Shown here piece by piece: positions 9,301 to 16,625 of a stretch of DNA of 64,000 bases. The DNA is taken from positions 4,982,137 to 5,046,136 of the forward strand of contig AP025252.1 of assembly GCA_016865505.2 (NCBI GenBank). The letters are read 5' to 3'. The stretch's first letter is position 1. Every line of letters begins with the position of its first letter. The DNA is from Bryobacterales bacterium F-183. Its GTDB lineage: Bacteria > Acidobacteriota > Terriglobia > Bryobacterales > Bryobacteraceae. The notes beneath the pieces were generated by a model that was not told the DNA's origin, did no database searches, and saw only the letters and a program-made list of their open reading frames with translations. The position numbers and the translations under genes are program-made.

Positions 9301-10247
9301 TCCGTGCCGTCGACACCCTCGGGGATCTCCACGTCACTAACCAAGACCTTTACCGGCCCATCCACCGGCCCCATCCCCAACAGAACTTCCATCCGGGTGA
9401 GGTTGCCATCGTTTCGGGAGAATACAACTGGAGGTTGATACCAGGCAGTTCCGTACACCAGGGGTACAACGTCGTTGTACTTGGCCTCATTGTCGGCCAC
9501 CGGGGACAGATGGGTACTCTTTTCTCCGTACGTGCGCACGAGCATCGAGGCTGGCACAAACCCGTGGCCACCAAAGCGACCCGTGGCAAACATGCCACGT
9601 GCTTGGCAGTCCGAGCGTGTGTACGAACAAGAGGTGTGGGGAACTGCACCATTTAGATTGCCCACTCCACCAGGCAAGCCCGCTGAGTAGCCGCAACGGT
9701 ACAGGGGCGAGTACTTCCCTTTTTCGCCACCATTGAGCGCGATCTCCCTCTGCTCGTTTGTAGACGGGAACGCCCAAGGACACCGCTTTTGGATCCGGAC
9801 CTCAGGCAGCAGAATTCGCTGATAGTTCAACCGCGAACCGAAGCTGATGCGAAAGCCAGTCTCGGTGATCTCATCTGGCGGATTTGCGATACCCCGAAAC
9901 AGCACTTGGCTTTCCGAGGCAGGAACACGGGCAGCCAAGTCGAAGAACACGAACTTGACTGTGACAGTGGCGCCCTTAAATCCCACCGAACGTTCCAACT
10001 GCGAAAAGTAGGAATCGGCATTGGCGAGGCGTAGAGACAGCTTATTGCCCGAATCAAGCCCCTCGTCGAACGAGGATCGCAGATCAAACGCATTATGCCC
10101 TACGACCCGCGCGTCGTAATCGGAGCCTCCGACCGTAACCTGATGCGTACTGCAACGCAAGACGTCGCCATTGCGCAGATGGCAGTCAAACAGGAATAAG
10201 GGAGTCTCGGTGACTTCCTGCTGCTTTAATTCGAATACGGTTGGCAT
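6363..10247 (-). CDS. tail hub/tip protein: DUF2163/gpL-like Fe-S domain fused to megatron-like tip
   Basis: A 1294-residue baseplate or tail-tip protein. Residues 1-230 resemble DUF2163 (GTA gp13) and lambda gpL hub proteins. Four cysteines, C156, C185, C207 and C214 (last pair C-X6-C), precede RFGGHGFVP, the pattern of the [4Fe-4S] site in that family. The rest is a long J/megatron-like region with fibronectin- or Ig-like segments (about 740-850 and 920-1010) and a beta-rich C-terminus. In Rhodobacter GTA these functions are separate genes (gp13 and the about 1300-residue gp15), so the gene appears to be a fusion; the NlpC/P60 peptidase normally between them is absent. GGAG overlaps the previous stop, 4 nt before the ATG. 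Family assignment comes from motif and position, not from a search. Confidence 0.72.
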   Translation of the reverse strand: MPTVFELKQQEVTETPLFLFDCHLRNGDVLRCSTHQVTVGGSDYDARVVGHNAFDLRSSFDEGLDSGNKLSLRLANADSYFSQLERSVGFKGATVTVKFVFFDLAARVPASESQVLFRGIANPPDEITETGFRISFGSRLNYQRILLPEVRIQKRCPWAFPSTNEQREIALNGGEKGKYSPLYRCGYSAGLPGGVGNLNGAVPHTSCSYTRSDCQARGMFATGRFGGHGFVPASMLVRTYGEKSTHLSPVADNEAKYNDVVPLVYGTAWYQPPVVFSRNDGNLTRMEVLLGMGPVDGPVKVLVSDVEIPEGVDGTDMTATGWYTLVSPGGRDGVVNPDFPEGDPHGSMAVLSVVVPNRIHDGKNLPKVNILLRGLKLPRFDASGAFVDEVFTNNPAWVLLDVLRRSGWSTNELDLRSFSRAANFCQDPVSAKDIHGNSTTVPRYQCNLVLRKRRSAADVIRGIRNGSAIFLRYGAEGLLQLQVEHKIGVQQPLKPELSNAIAPLFGGWPAYEFSDGSADFSGILRRANGEPSLRLWSRSSAESPNRFSVEFQDEFNEYQQDSLSLVDVDDALLTDQEVGGALTALGMPNFDQAARILRLHLEKSVRGNLHVEFETSVRALGLAPGDLITLTYLKEGLDRQLFRITRISPGMNFRNCKVTAQVHEEAWYDGGGEGGQGGRRGAGNGVGIPRPLVGDETDTAGNPQFSVREIETFTADGGQGLTLEVGFVPPAKPSLSAASIPILSLSANVEVVGGTLPGGAPIYYAISALDAQGKESPLSFLVAARIPAGTNTNVVTLEGLSFSQSSVSFSVYRGPNPTQLRRIAVALPLAGTFTDLGIGGDLVGPPDENFDHANFYWRSERVPETSATLFSPTTIGAAGLGLLPNEHRGAAVLIVSGKGARQERTIIANSETELTVGRAWDVVPDSTSRFIVSDSAWRFGALSQVSPVAFEVPSRAATTVQILGRAANVLDQESPLELSPVRRWTVGAGGGGDADVPPTPVFGLTTEFDGSVLVGPIGFSTLANTSTITAGTLGLWYWNELEPDAVRTLALAIDAVTVTIELNIPGAASVGELLQIEAEIMRVEEVLDFGLRYRVTRGFAGSLAGAHSASTAVYELKRSTHILPFVRGFFGTLASGSYTARVPLPNTRICVAELFMTNAFGDGALSRIELAGASTAYGLRTMYGGMVTLQVDGYLAVQPQATPPLVVDRKYSIKQVGAVLRDAVLGGPLVIRVHQDGADVCTLTVPSGDTEANAVDGQFLPVLQPGAQVGIDILSVPILGNTYPGRDLSVWIRL

Positions 10248-10251
10248 TTCC

Positions 10252-11031
10252 TTACTCCACGCTCACCAGTCTGAGTACCCCGGCATTCGAACCGCGATCT
10301 CGTGCAATCAAATCAAGTCGATCGTCTACGAACCTTACCTTCTCATACACCCCGGAGCGTGCCGTTGTACGCCAATAAGCGCCGCAGGATGTCTGTGCTT
10401 CCAGCTGCGGGGCACAGAGTTCAACCGTAACTCCTGGGTTCAACACAAAGCCTGCGGTAAACGTATCCCCCATCGTTACCTCAGCGCCAGCAGAACGTAC
10501 GCGGGTCCAGGTCGGACCTACCGGATGCTGGCTGACTATTCCACCTCGCCGTATTCCAATCGTTGTGGCGGATGCGCTCCGAACCCACGCGCTGCAGCAG
10601 TATTGATAATCAGCCGGCGCATTGAGGATCTGACGCAATCCCTGTGCAGCACCACCCGAATTAACCAGTTGAGCCGCAGCAGTTCCTCCAAACGGATCGC
10701 TTATCCCTGGAGTAATGGAAAGCAGAGGATCCTTGACCCAAGCATCCTTAGACAGATCCTCGCTCCATGCGAATAGATTGCTGAGTGGATCTAGCAGTGT
10801 AAATGTGCGAAGCCGACCTTCGACAGCGGAATACAGATCGGAAATCGCCAACCATTCCTCATCCGACAAACCTTCGAGACGGAGTTCCCACCGCGTAAGC
10901 TTGCCACTCTCGTCCGCGAACTTGATGAGTCCGCCGTCCGCCAGTTCGTTCACTGTCGTCCGAAGAACATCCGTGCGTACAAGCGGGTACTGCGCTGTAG
11001 CGCCGGTTTGCAGTTGGGGAAAAGCTAGCAT
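10252..11031 (-). CDS. DUF2460-like distal tail protein with C-terminal carbohydrate-binding-like domain
   Basis: 259 residues. The N-terminus (FPQLQTGATAQYP, then TRWELRLEGLSDEEW) matches the start of the next gene upstream (FPKLRSGAISQYP), so the two are paralogues of the DUF2460 / distal-tail type. From about residue 85 there is an added module beginning LFAWSEDLSKDAW and ending QTSCGAYWRT, the pattern of jelly-roll domains on phage tail fibres that bind glycans. It has no catalytic motif. The likely role is a ring joining tail tube to hub plus cell-surface contact. It is 10 nt after its neighbour and GAGG precedes the ATG. Confidence 0.68.
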   Translation of the reverse strand: MLAFPQLQTGATAQYPLVRTDVLRTTVNELADGGLIKFADESGKLTRWELRLEGLSDEEWLAISDLYSAVEGRLRTFTLLDPLSNLFAWSEDLSKDAWVKDPLLSITPGISDPFGGTAAAQLVNSGGAAQGLRQILNAPADYQYCCSAWVRSASATTIGIRRGGIVSQHPVGPTWTRVRSAGAEVTMGDTFTAGFVLNPGVTVELCAPQLEAQTSCGAYWRTTARSGVYEKVRFVDDRLDLIARDRGSNAGVLRLVSVE

Positions 11032-11041
11032 CGTGATCGCC

Positions 11042-11404
11042 TCAATTCGTCCTGTTCTGCCGTATGATCAAGCGCATCCGGCCCATCTCCTCGCCATCCC
11101 AGCGAACTTCGTTCTCGTCGGTTTCAAAGCTGCAGTTGTCGTAGACAACGCCACTCCACGGATCCTCGAACTCGAAGCGCCCCGCGCGACCCTGCTCGTT
11201 CGCATAAAACTCACGTATTTCCGCCACCTCGCGGGAGGTAAGCAGCCGCAGTTCCACGACCCATCGCAGCAAGGACGATGGAAACTCCCGAAACCGTTGT
11301 TCCTTACCCCCTACAAACTGGCCCACCCAGGTGGAATACTGGGTCCCGCGACCCGTCGGGTACTGCGAAATCGCTCCGCTACGCAGCTTCGGAAACCGGT
11401 TCAT
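11042..11404 (-). CDS. DUF2460-like distal tail protein (short paralogue)
   Basis: 120 residues: FPKLRSGAISQYPTGR at the N-terminus, LLTSREVAEIREFYANEQG in the middle, and a beta-rich C-terminus (FEFEDPWSG). It corresponds to the core of GTA gp12 / DUF2460. In lambdoid siphoviruses and GTAs such proteins follow the tape measure and cap the tail tube, and that is where it sits: its ATG overlaps the tape-measure stop by 4 bp (ATGA). It probably arose with the neighbouring 259-residue paralogue by tandem duplication. Confidence 0.7.
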   Translation of the reverse strand: MNRFPKLRSGAISQYPTGRGTQYSTWVGQFVGGKEQRFREFPSSLLRWVVELRLLTSREVAEIREFYANEQGRAGRFEFEDPWSGVVYDNCSFETDENEVRWDGEEMGRMRLIIRQNRTN

Positions 11405-12093
11405 AGCTCCGCCACCACATCGTTAATGGGGTGTGACTCCAACATCGCCTGTCGCACCGCACGTGCGATGTCGTCGCTGCGATCCAGAAACGACTGCGTA
11501 TCCATCGCATTGACCTGAACCGTCACCTGAGGAGCCGACACCGTCCGCACCCGGTCGCCAGCACCGCGGCTAATCTCGGAAAGCTGCCCGTTCGACAGTC
11601 CAGCGTCGATTGCCAACGAAGTGGGTGCCTGGTAGCGGCTCAGCGGCGCGACCCCGGAATCCGAGTCGGATCCGCCAAAGCCGAAGAGCCTCAATAATCC
11701 GCCCACGATCGGCGAAAGTCCGAATCCGCCCAACAGCCCGCCCCCAAGACCGCCCCCGCCTACAGCGTTCGTCGCGACCGACGCGGCCGTCGACGCGAAC
11801 CTCGAAGCGACCCCAGATGCCAATGTCGACGTATTCTCCGCTACAGCGTCGACCTGCGCCTGTTGTACGTTCCGCAGCAAATCCAGTTGCTGCGTAATAA
11901 CCGCTAACTGACTGGCGAGTTGCGACCCCGTCCCCGAACTCGACCCCGTCGCGCCAAGCGTATCGCCCAAGGAACCAATCAATGGCGCCGTCAGCTGCGC
12001 GACATCGTTGCGAACCGAATCTGCGGCGCTTAAAGCCGAGTTCGGCTGTGCCACCAAAGAATAAAGCTGTGCGATCGTTTCTTCGCGTGTCAC
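11401..12093 (-). CDS. short tail tape-measure protein
   Basis: 230 residues from a GTG at 12093, chosen because GTGA overlaps the stop of the frameshift extension and AGGAAGGGGG lies just upstream; a longer frame to 12213 exists but overlaps that coding extension. A helical N-terminus (QLASQLAVITQQLDLL) is followed by a Gly/Leu-rich hydrophobic stretch (GGGGLGGGLLGGFG) like the membrane-active part of tape measures. The C-terminal VTVQVNAMDTQSFLDRSDD resembles the short tape measures of GTA-type systems. Tape measures set tail length and occupy the slot after the chaperone. At about 1.5 angstrom per residue a tail near 35 nm would follow, which is short for a siphovirus. Confidence 0.68.
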   Translation of the reverse strand: MTREETIAQLYSLVAQPNSALSAADSVRNDVAQLTAPLIGSLGDTLGATGSSSGTGSQLASQLAVITQQLDLLRNVQQAQVDAVAENTSTLASGVASRFASTAASVATNAVGGGGLGGGLLGGFGLSPIVGGLLRLFGFGGSDSDSGVAPLSRYQAPTSLAIDAGLSNGQLSEISRGAGDRVRTVSAPQVTVQVNAMDTQSFLDRSDDIARAVRQAMLESHPINDVVAEL

Positions 12094-12784
12094 GAACTCG
12101 CCCCCTTCCTCAATTCCTGCTCCAGAACCAAAAAGGCGTCGCCTTGTTTGGACCACATGTCCTCCCATGCGACGCCGCCCATGACCTTCCAGGTGAAGAA
12201 TGCCTCGAGCCAAGCTAGGCTATCGCCACTCACAGTGGACTTGGGGCACTCCGTCAACCCTATGCCTCCCCCGGCCCACACCACCTTTGCCTCACCAAGC
12301 CGCTCCACCGGAAGGAAGCCACATCGCCGCTGGACCTCCAGCTTGCGCTCTCTGCATGTGTCGCACCTCCAAGCGGCTTGGTTCGCGCTCTTGTAGAAGT
12401 GGAAGGCGACGACTAGTTTTTTCGCTCGGTCTCCGTCAACTGCGTCTGTTGCTTAATCCGCATAAGGATCTCGCGCGACAGGTCTTCCGGGCCTAACTCA
12501 AACTGCGTGGTGGGACCGATTTCGTCCCCGTTCATCTGGATTCCCTCGATGGACTCTACCGCAAACTCCCAGTACAAACGGTCGATCTCGCCCGCTAGGA
12601 TGGCAGCGTCCATCTTGTCTTCATTCGACGTACCCGCGTTGGCGAACTCAAGCCGCTTCATCAGATCCCGTAAGCGCCGCGTCAACTCCAGGCGCCGCCC
12701 CATCGACATCTTTGAGATCCGGTACTTGACCGTCGGGTATGCCGTCGAGCGGTACTCTTCAGCCGAACGCCAGGAATAGCTCAT
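12090..12784 (-). CDS. tail-assembly chaperone, -1 frameshift (GT-like) product
   Basis: Predicted 231-residue product made when ribosomes slip -1 on A AAA AAC at 12422-12416 and continue at CTA (12416-12414). Residues 1-123 equal the zero-frame protein; residues 124-231 are the extension. The extension has Trp-Arg-Cys-Asp-Thr-Cys then Cys about 10 residues later (C141, C144, C155; half a zinc-ribbon) and ends LEQELRKGASS, with its TGA overlapping the tape-measure GTG. The extension frame has no ATG or TTG and only one internal GTG (12308) without a ribosome site, so independent translation of the full extension is unlikely. Lambda G/GT has the same position and logic; the T-type extension recruits tube protein to the tape measure there. 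Frameshifting itself is inferred. Confidence 0.7.
12413..12784 (-). CDS. tail-assembly chaperone, zero-frame (G-like) product
   Basis: 123 residues, mostly helical (LELTRRLRDLMKRLEF, DRLYWEFAVESIEGI) and acidic near the end. The start at 12784 was chosen over an upstream ATG at 12874 because AAGGGGG precedes it and it overlaps the tail-tube stop by only 26 bp. Its position between tail tube and tape measure is that of lambda gpG and GTA chaperones, which coat the tape measure before tube polymerisation. The zero-frame stop TAG follows the slippery heptamer immediately, so termination and frameshifting compete at one site. I do not recognise a named family from sequence alone. Confidence 0.75.
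   Translation of the reverse strand: MSYSWRSAEEYRSTAYPTVKYRISKMSMGRRLELTRRLRDLMKRLEFANAGTSNEDKMDAAILAGEIDRLYWEFAVESIEGIQMNGDEIGPTTQFELGPEDLSREILMRIKQQTQLTETERKN
12416..12422 (-). promoter_or_regulatory. programmed -1 frameshift slippery heptamer A AAA AAC
   Basis: Read in the zero frame of the chaperone gene the site is CGA AAA AAC TAG, so X XXY YYZ is A AAA AAC in exact phase. After a one-base slip both tRNAs re-pair (AAA AAA) and reading enters an open frame of 108 codons. GGAG lies 8 nt upstream (candidate Shine-Dalgarno-type stimulator) and CCAAG-CCG-CTTGG can form a small hairpin about 40 nt downstream. Confidence 0.72.
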
Positions 12785-13931
12785 CGTTGATGCCCCCTTG
12801 TGCCTGGCAGTTGGTGAATTTCCACTGCAATCGCGCAGTGCTGTCATCGAATTCAGGAACTTCTGGAACCACATTGTTCATGTAAAACCCAAACAACTGC
12901 CCTTGCTGCTGACCAAGTTGGAACATCGCCGTGATGGGTGACCGTTGACGCGCTGCTTGATACAAGCTCTTCGTCGCCTCGGTATCCATCTCAAAGATCG
13001 AGAAGTTCAACCGCACCGAACGCTGCCCGCCAGCGATGCACACCGGGCCGGACAATCCAAACTCGCGATCTCGCGTGTCGATGTTGTTGTCCACCACCAA
13101 CTCGGCCTCCGTCAGCGTGTAGAAACGATTCGCCGGAGTACCCAGCCAGACCTGGCCCAGATGTCCGGGAACAATGGAATAGTCGAAGCCGCTGAGAGCG
13201 GGTTCTGTCGGGAAGTCAGTCAAACCGCCCTGACCACTTTCAAAGCTGGTGCTATCGATGATGTCGCGACCTGGACCACGGAACTCAAACTCATGGAAAT
13301 CGGCGTTGATCTTGATCCGCATCTGATCCACCGCCGCCCCGGCAATGATCCGATGCACCAGCGTGGACGGACTCCAGTAATCGAAGATCGACACGCTCCC
13401 TAGATCCGTTTCGGGTGCGTAGTTCATGGTCGGACCCACCGTCGTACCCGACGCAATCGTACCCGTGAACGGAGCATTCAGCTGTACAGTCGTCGAATTG
13501 ACGATCGCCACCACAAACCGCATCTCGCCGGCGACAACAACGGCGCTACCAGCGGCCGTCATGCCGTGAGCCGCAGCGAACGTCAACGTCGTACCAGTGC
13601 TCGACGCAACGGTACCGCCAGTAAACAGATGGCCCGTGCCACCCATCGCAGAACGAAACATCGGACCGTATGCCGGCTCGTGACCCTGGTCAGTCCAGGA
13701 AGTCAGGTAAGTGGATAAGTCAAAGCTCGTCCGGTTTCGCGTACCCGGAGGCAGCCCGGCAAAAGTACGGCTTCCGGTCTTATCGCGCCGCTGCACACGG
13801 TCAACCGTCTGTCGCGCCCGCAGTCGTACCGCCGGCACCCGGTTTTCGCCTTCAACCGAAGGCACGTTGCCGTACGCCGTTTCGCTAGCGACGTAGAACC
13901 GGTTGTCATTCGATGAAACATAACAACTCAT
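12759..13931 (-). CDS. major tail tube protein
   Basis: 390 residues starting ATG with AAAGGAA upstream. Beta-rich throughout, with TGTTLTFAAAHGMT and VVVAGEMRFVV (an inserted Ig-like domain at about 105-160), then DQMRIKINADFHEFEFRGPG and VRLNFSIFEMD. The size, beta content and the slot between tail completion protein and chaperone fit the tube subunit of non-contractile tails. Tube proteins stack in hexameric rings around the tape measure. No sheath gene of the contractile type is seen, so a siphovirus-like tail is inferred. Confidence 0.72.
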   Translation of the reverse strand: MSCYVSSNDNRFYVASETAYGNVPSVEGENRVPAVRLRARQTVDRVQRRDKTGSRTFAGLPPGTRNRTSFDLSTYLTSWTDQGHEPAYGPMFRSAMGGTGHLFTGGTVASSTGTTLTFAAAHGMTAAGSAVVVAGEMRFVVAIVNSTTVQLNAPFTGTIASGTTVGPTMNYAPETDLGSVSIFDYWSPSTLVHRIIAGAAVDQMRIKINADFHEFEFRGPGRDIIDSTSFESGQGGLTDFPTEPALSGFDYSIVPGHLGQVWLGTPANRFYTLTEAELVVDNNIDTRDREFGLSGPVCIAGGQRSVRLNFSIFEMDTEATKSLYQAARQRSPITAMFQLGQQQGQLFGFYMNNVVPEVPEFDDSTARLQWKFTNCQAQGGINDELFLAFG

Positions 13932-13943
13932 TTTTGTATTCCT

Positions 13944-14444
13944 TTAATCCGCGCTGATCTCGACATCGAAAACGACCTTCGCCGTCTGGATAAAGTGCTT
14001 ACCACCGTGCTTGACCGGACCGAACGCCACCTCGTATCCGCCCGTGTAAAACATCCCCTGGCCCCAATCGCCGCGCTTCGCGTCCAGTACGCTCATCACG
14101 GCATCGGCATAAATGTGGAGCCGATCCTCAAGTCCTTCCAAACGGTCTTGTGAAGCGCGGGTCTCGACAACCATTCGAGCCGTTCCGGAAAACGTCCGGA
14201 ACTTCTCTCGCAGGCTGTTTGAGATCTTGTCGCAGTACACGAAGAACGCCGGGTACATGACACCAGCCGTCTTCTCTGCCAGGTCCGCAGCCACGTTCCG
14301 TACCACCAGTTGTGACGCTACTTGTATCCCCGGCTCATGAACACCCGCCTCCAAAGCAAGCACCTGAATCTGCGCCTGCAGTGCGCCGTTTGCTGCCAGT
14401 ACCTCGCGTACTCGAGCCGACGTGTTCGCCGCGATTCGTCCCAT
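13944..14444 (-). CDS. tail completion/terminator-like protein
   Basis: 166 residues, starting 4 nt after the connector stop with AAGGGGGTAG as ribosome site. The order between connector and tail tube is that of lambda gpU/gpZ or GTA gp8, which end the tail and join it to the head. Visible segments: PAFFVYCDKISNSLREKFRTF in the middle (21 residues, 14227-14292), MVVETRASQDRLEGLED, and GGYEVAFGPVKHGGKHF toward the end. No enzymatic motifs or signal peptide. The assignment relies mainly on gene order. Confidence 0.6.
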   Translation of the reverse strand: MGRIAANTSARVREVLAANGALQAQIQVLALEAGVHEPGIQVASQLVVRNVAADLAEKTAGVMYPAFFVYCDKISNSLREKFRTFSGTARMVVETRASQDRLEGLEDRLHIYADAVMSVLDAKRGDWGQGMFYTGGYEVAFGPVKHGGKHFIQTAKVVFDVEISAD

Positions 14445-14448
14445 GCCG

Positions 14449-15222
14449 CTACCCCCTTGGCGTCAAACGTGACGCCGTTATGTAGATGTCAGCGAATTGC
14501 CCGCTCACCGGCAGCTCGCCCGGCAGCAAGACCGTCGACAGCGGACTCCACGCTTCTCCTACCGCAACAGGCGTCGTGTTCTGTTGCATCAGGTCCCCGT
14601 AACCACCGGCCTCAGCCATATAAACAATCCAGCCCGTCGCAGTCGGTGGAACTGGACCGCTCATCGCGACCACCGGATTCCCGCCGGTAGTCACCTCCAA
14701 CGTCACGACCTCGCTTGGCGCACTGATCTTCCCCGCCCCGTCGACCCAGGCCACTGCTACGGAGAAAAGGCCCCTGTCCCAAAGTCCCGCGCCACTGCTC
14801 ACTAGCGGCTTTGCGGGACGTGCCAGCGGGTTCGACACAAACCCGAGCCCGATCTTGAACAGTGTCTGCTTCGCCTCCGCAGCTGCAGATACGTACTGTG
14901 CCCAGGTCTCGCGATACCGGCCGTTGATCTGGTTATGAAACGCATCGCGAAAAATGAGCGCCAAAGTATGAAGCGAATGCCACCGTCGCATTGCCGGCGT
15001 AACCACAAGCGTTGACAGGCCCAGAGAACGCCGGCTTCCCGCCTGCGGATCTCCACTCCCCGGCTGCAACAGGTACGCCATGATCTGATCGCCGATCTCC
15101 TCCGCCGCGATCTTCAACTTCGCGTCCAGATCGATGCCCTCGACGTTCGCAACTTCGTAGATGTTGGACTCAAAAATCCGGAGATCCTCAGTCCTGGTCG
15201 GATTTCCATCGGTGAACAGCAT
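14449..15222 (-). CDS. head-tail connector-like protein with C-terminal fibronectin-like domain
   Basis: 257 residues. The N-terminal half is helical (LDAKLKIAAEEIGDQIMAYL; MRRWHSLHTLALIFRDAF) as in gp6-type adaptor proteins that extend the portal ring. From about residue 150 a beta domain (FSVAVAWVDGAGKISAPS, TATGWIVYMAEAGG) resembles fibronectin or Ig-like folds often added to virion proteins for surface display. AAGGAAACAAGG precedes the ATG. It lies 12 nt after the upstream gene, in one transcript with it. Confidence 0.6.
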   Translation of the reverse strand: MLFTDGNPTRTEDLRIFESNIYEVANVEGIDLDAKLKIAAEEIGDQIMAYLLQPGSGDPQAGSRRSLGLSTLVVTPAMRRWHSLHTLALIFRDAFHNQINGRYRETWAQYVSAAAEAKQTLFKIGLGFVSNPLARPAKPLVSSGAGLWDRGLFSVAVAWVDGAGKISAPSEVVTLEVTTGGNPVVAMSGPVPPTATGWIVYMAEAGGYGDLMQQNTTPVAVGEAWSPLSTVLLPGELPVSGQFADIYITASRLTPRG

Positions 15223-15234
15223 GGCCTTGTTTCC

Positions 15235-15582
15235 TTAGTCCTTCTTCTTCTCAGCAGGAGGCGCAGCCGGGCTCTTCTTCGCTCGCATCGCCTCAATCTG
15301 TTTGTCCGAAACAATCGCCACCTGAAGACGCTGCACGGCCTGCTGTTCCTGCAACTTCTGGCGTTCGGCTTCCTGGTAGGCCAGAAGCGTTTCGATCTCC
15401 TCGTCCGTGGCCAGCCGCGACTTCTGATCCACAATCAGCTTCGCCGCGATTGCCCTCGTCACCTGCGCGATGATCCCCGGCAGCCCGCCATCGTCACCCG
15501 CCAGACTAACGACGTACACGACGTCCTTCAGGATTTCCTTCTCCACTTCGCGGATCTTCTGGAAATAGGCTCGTAAATTCAT
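15235..15582 (-). CDS. small coiled-coil virion-cluster protein of unknown function
   Basis: 115 residues from an ATG at 15582, chosen over a longer frame because AAGGAAGGAAG precedes it and the longer version runs through the terminator-like hairpin. Helical N-terminus (MNLRAYFQKIREVEKEI), a short hydrophobic stretch (DVVYVVSLAGDDGGLPGI), a Gln/Glu-rich coiled coil (AYQEAERQKLQEQQAVQRL) and a Lys/Pro/Ala-rich tail. Its place between capsid and connector suggests a head-completion or decoration role, but I do not recognise the family. Confidence 0.6.
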   Translation of the reverse strand: MNLRAYFQKIREVEKEILKDVVYVVSLAGDDGGLPGIIAQVTRAIAAKLIVDQKSRLATDEEIETLLAYQEAERQKLQEQQAVQRLQVAIVSDKQIEAMRAKKSPAAPPAEKKKD

Positions 15583-15607
15583 CCGTATCTTCCTTCCTTC
15601 GCCTCGC

Positions 15608-15653
15608 TTCAAAACACAACAGCCCGGACCCGCCGCAATGCGGCAGACCCGGG
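15608..15653 (-). terminator. strong hairpin with U-rich tail downstream of the capsid gene
   Basis: On the minus strand a 15-bp stem (15653-15639 with 15635-15621, three G-U pairs) with a 3-nt loop is followed by TGTTGTGTTTTG. It lies between the capsid stop and the next ribosome site, so it is either a partial terminator or a 3' stabiliser for capsid mRNA. Confidence 0.55.
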
Positions 15654-15713
15654 CGTTTGCACACCAATAAAGAAGGACCACCAAAAGGGCGGCCACTCCG
15701 CGGAACCGAAAGA

Positions 15714-16625
15714 CTAGCTTTCGATCTGGACGCCGTGCTTGTTGCGCAGGACAGCGGCGCCGTAGAGCACGTCCACGGTGAACTGCTGCGACAAGGTATC
15801 CGGCTTGTAGCTCATCATGACGCGGATACCGAAGTTGCCGAGTTCGGCGTATTCGGCAATCGCACCGGTGCCGGGCAGCGGCGACGGCAGGCGGCGCATC
15901 ACCAGGCCAATCGAGTTCTTCGTAAAGGCCAGGTTGTGCGTGGTCGCCGGCGCAGCGCCCGTCTTGGCGACGAACTGCGAACGGAACACATAGAAGTCCT
16001 TGATCTTGCCAATCGAGCCGTCGATCAAGGTACGCAGGCCAGCTTCGCCGGCCGAGCGATACTCGCTGAAGCGCGGATTCTGGCGCAGAGCCGAGTAGGC
16101 CGCGGCGCTGACCACAAGATGCTTGGGCTCAGCAGCCGGAACCTTCTGGTTGAAGAGCGTGGTTTCCGCCTGGTCGATCACATCTTCGGTCACCGCGACA
16201 CCGGGAAGGCCCAGGACCGGGTTACCGTTGAATTGCGGATACAAGCCGAGCAGATCGGTTTCGATCTTCTCAGCCAGAGCGACGAGCGCCGGCTGCATGT
16301 ACAGCTTCAGAAGATCCGGGACTGCCAGCACCTTGGTCACGTCCGGAATCTGGAACGTGGCTTCTGCGTGGGTGTTCAGCACGATCGACGCATTCCCCAG
16401 ATTCGGATTCTGGGTCTGCACCGAACCACCCTCCGCGATGTTGTTGGCGACGAGGGTCGGCGGAATCGGAATGTTTACCGTATCACCGGGCTGTGCCAGC
16501 GCAGATTCGTAGCTGCGATTCACCAGGTTGCCCATCACGAGGTTGCCGGTAAGCGTGGGCAGTGCATCGACGGCCACGAGCTTCACAATCGCATTGGCTA
16601 CGTTTGCCGATGTAATAGAAGGCAT
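15714..16625 (-). CDS. major capsid protein (P22 gp5-like HK97 fold)
   Basis: 303 residues with an excellent ribosome site (AAAGGAG, 8 nt before ATG), the strongest in the cluster. The pattern GDTVNIPIPPTLVANNIAEG, then SIVLNTHAEATFQIPDV and YMQPALVALAEKIETDLL, followed by PKHLVVSAAAYSALRQ and a C-terminal MMSYKPDTLSQQFTVDVLYG, matches P22-gp5-type coat proteins with the HK97 fold (N-arm, spine helix, P-domain). No protease gene accompanies it; capsid formation would use the upstream scaffold-like protein. It is flanked on both sides by terminator-like hairpins, suggesting separately tuned expression. Confidence 0.82.
   Translation of the reverse strand: MPSITSANVANAIVKLVAVDALPTLTGNLVMGNLVNRSYESALAQPGDTVNIPIPPTLVANNIAEGGSVQTQNPNLGNASIVLNTHAEATFQIPDVTKVLAVPDLLKLYMQPALVALAEKIETDLLGLYPQFNGNPVLGLPGVAVTEDVIDQAETTLFNQKVPAAEPKHLVVSAAAYSALRQNPRFSEYRSAGEAGLRTLIDGSIGKIKDFYVFRSQFVAKTGAAPATTHNLAFTKNSIGLVMRRLPSPLPGTGAIAEYAELGNFGIRVMMSYKPDTLSQQFTVDVLYGAAVLRNKHGVQIES

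Noticed and set aside
12093-12213. Upstream extension of the tape-measure gene
   Set aside because: It would overlap the frameshift extension in another frame and lacks the good ribosome site found before the GTG at 12093.
12090-12308. Independent 72-codon gene from GTG 12308
   Set aside because: No Shine-Dalgarno sequence, and the coding-like Cys-rich region begins well upstream of this GTG; a frameshift from the chaperone gene explains it better.
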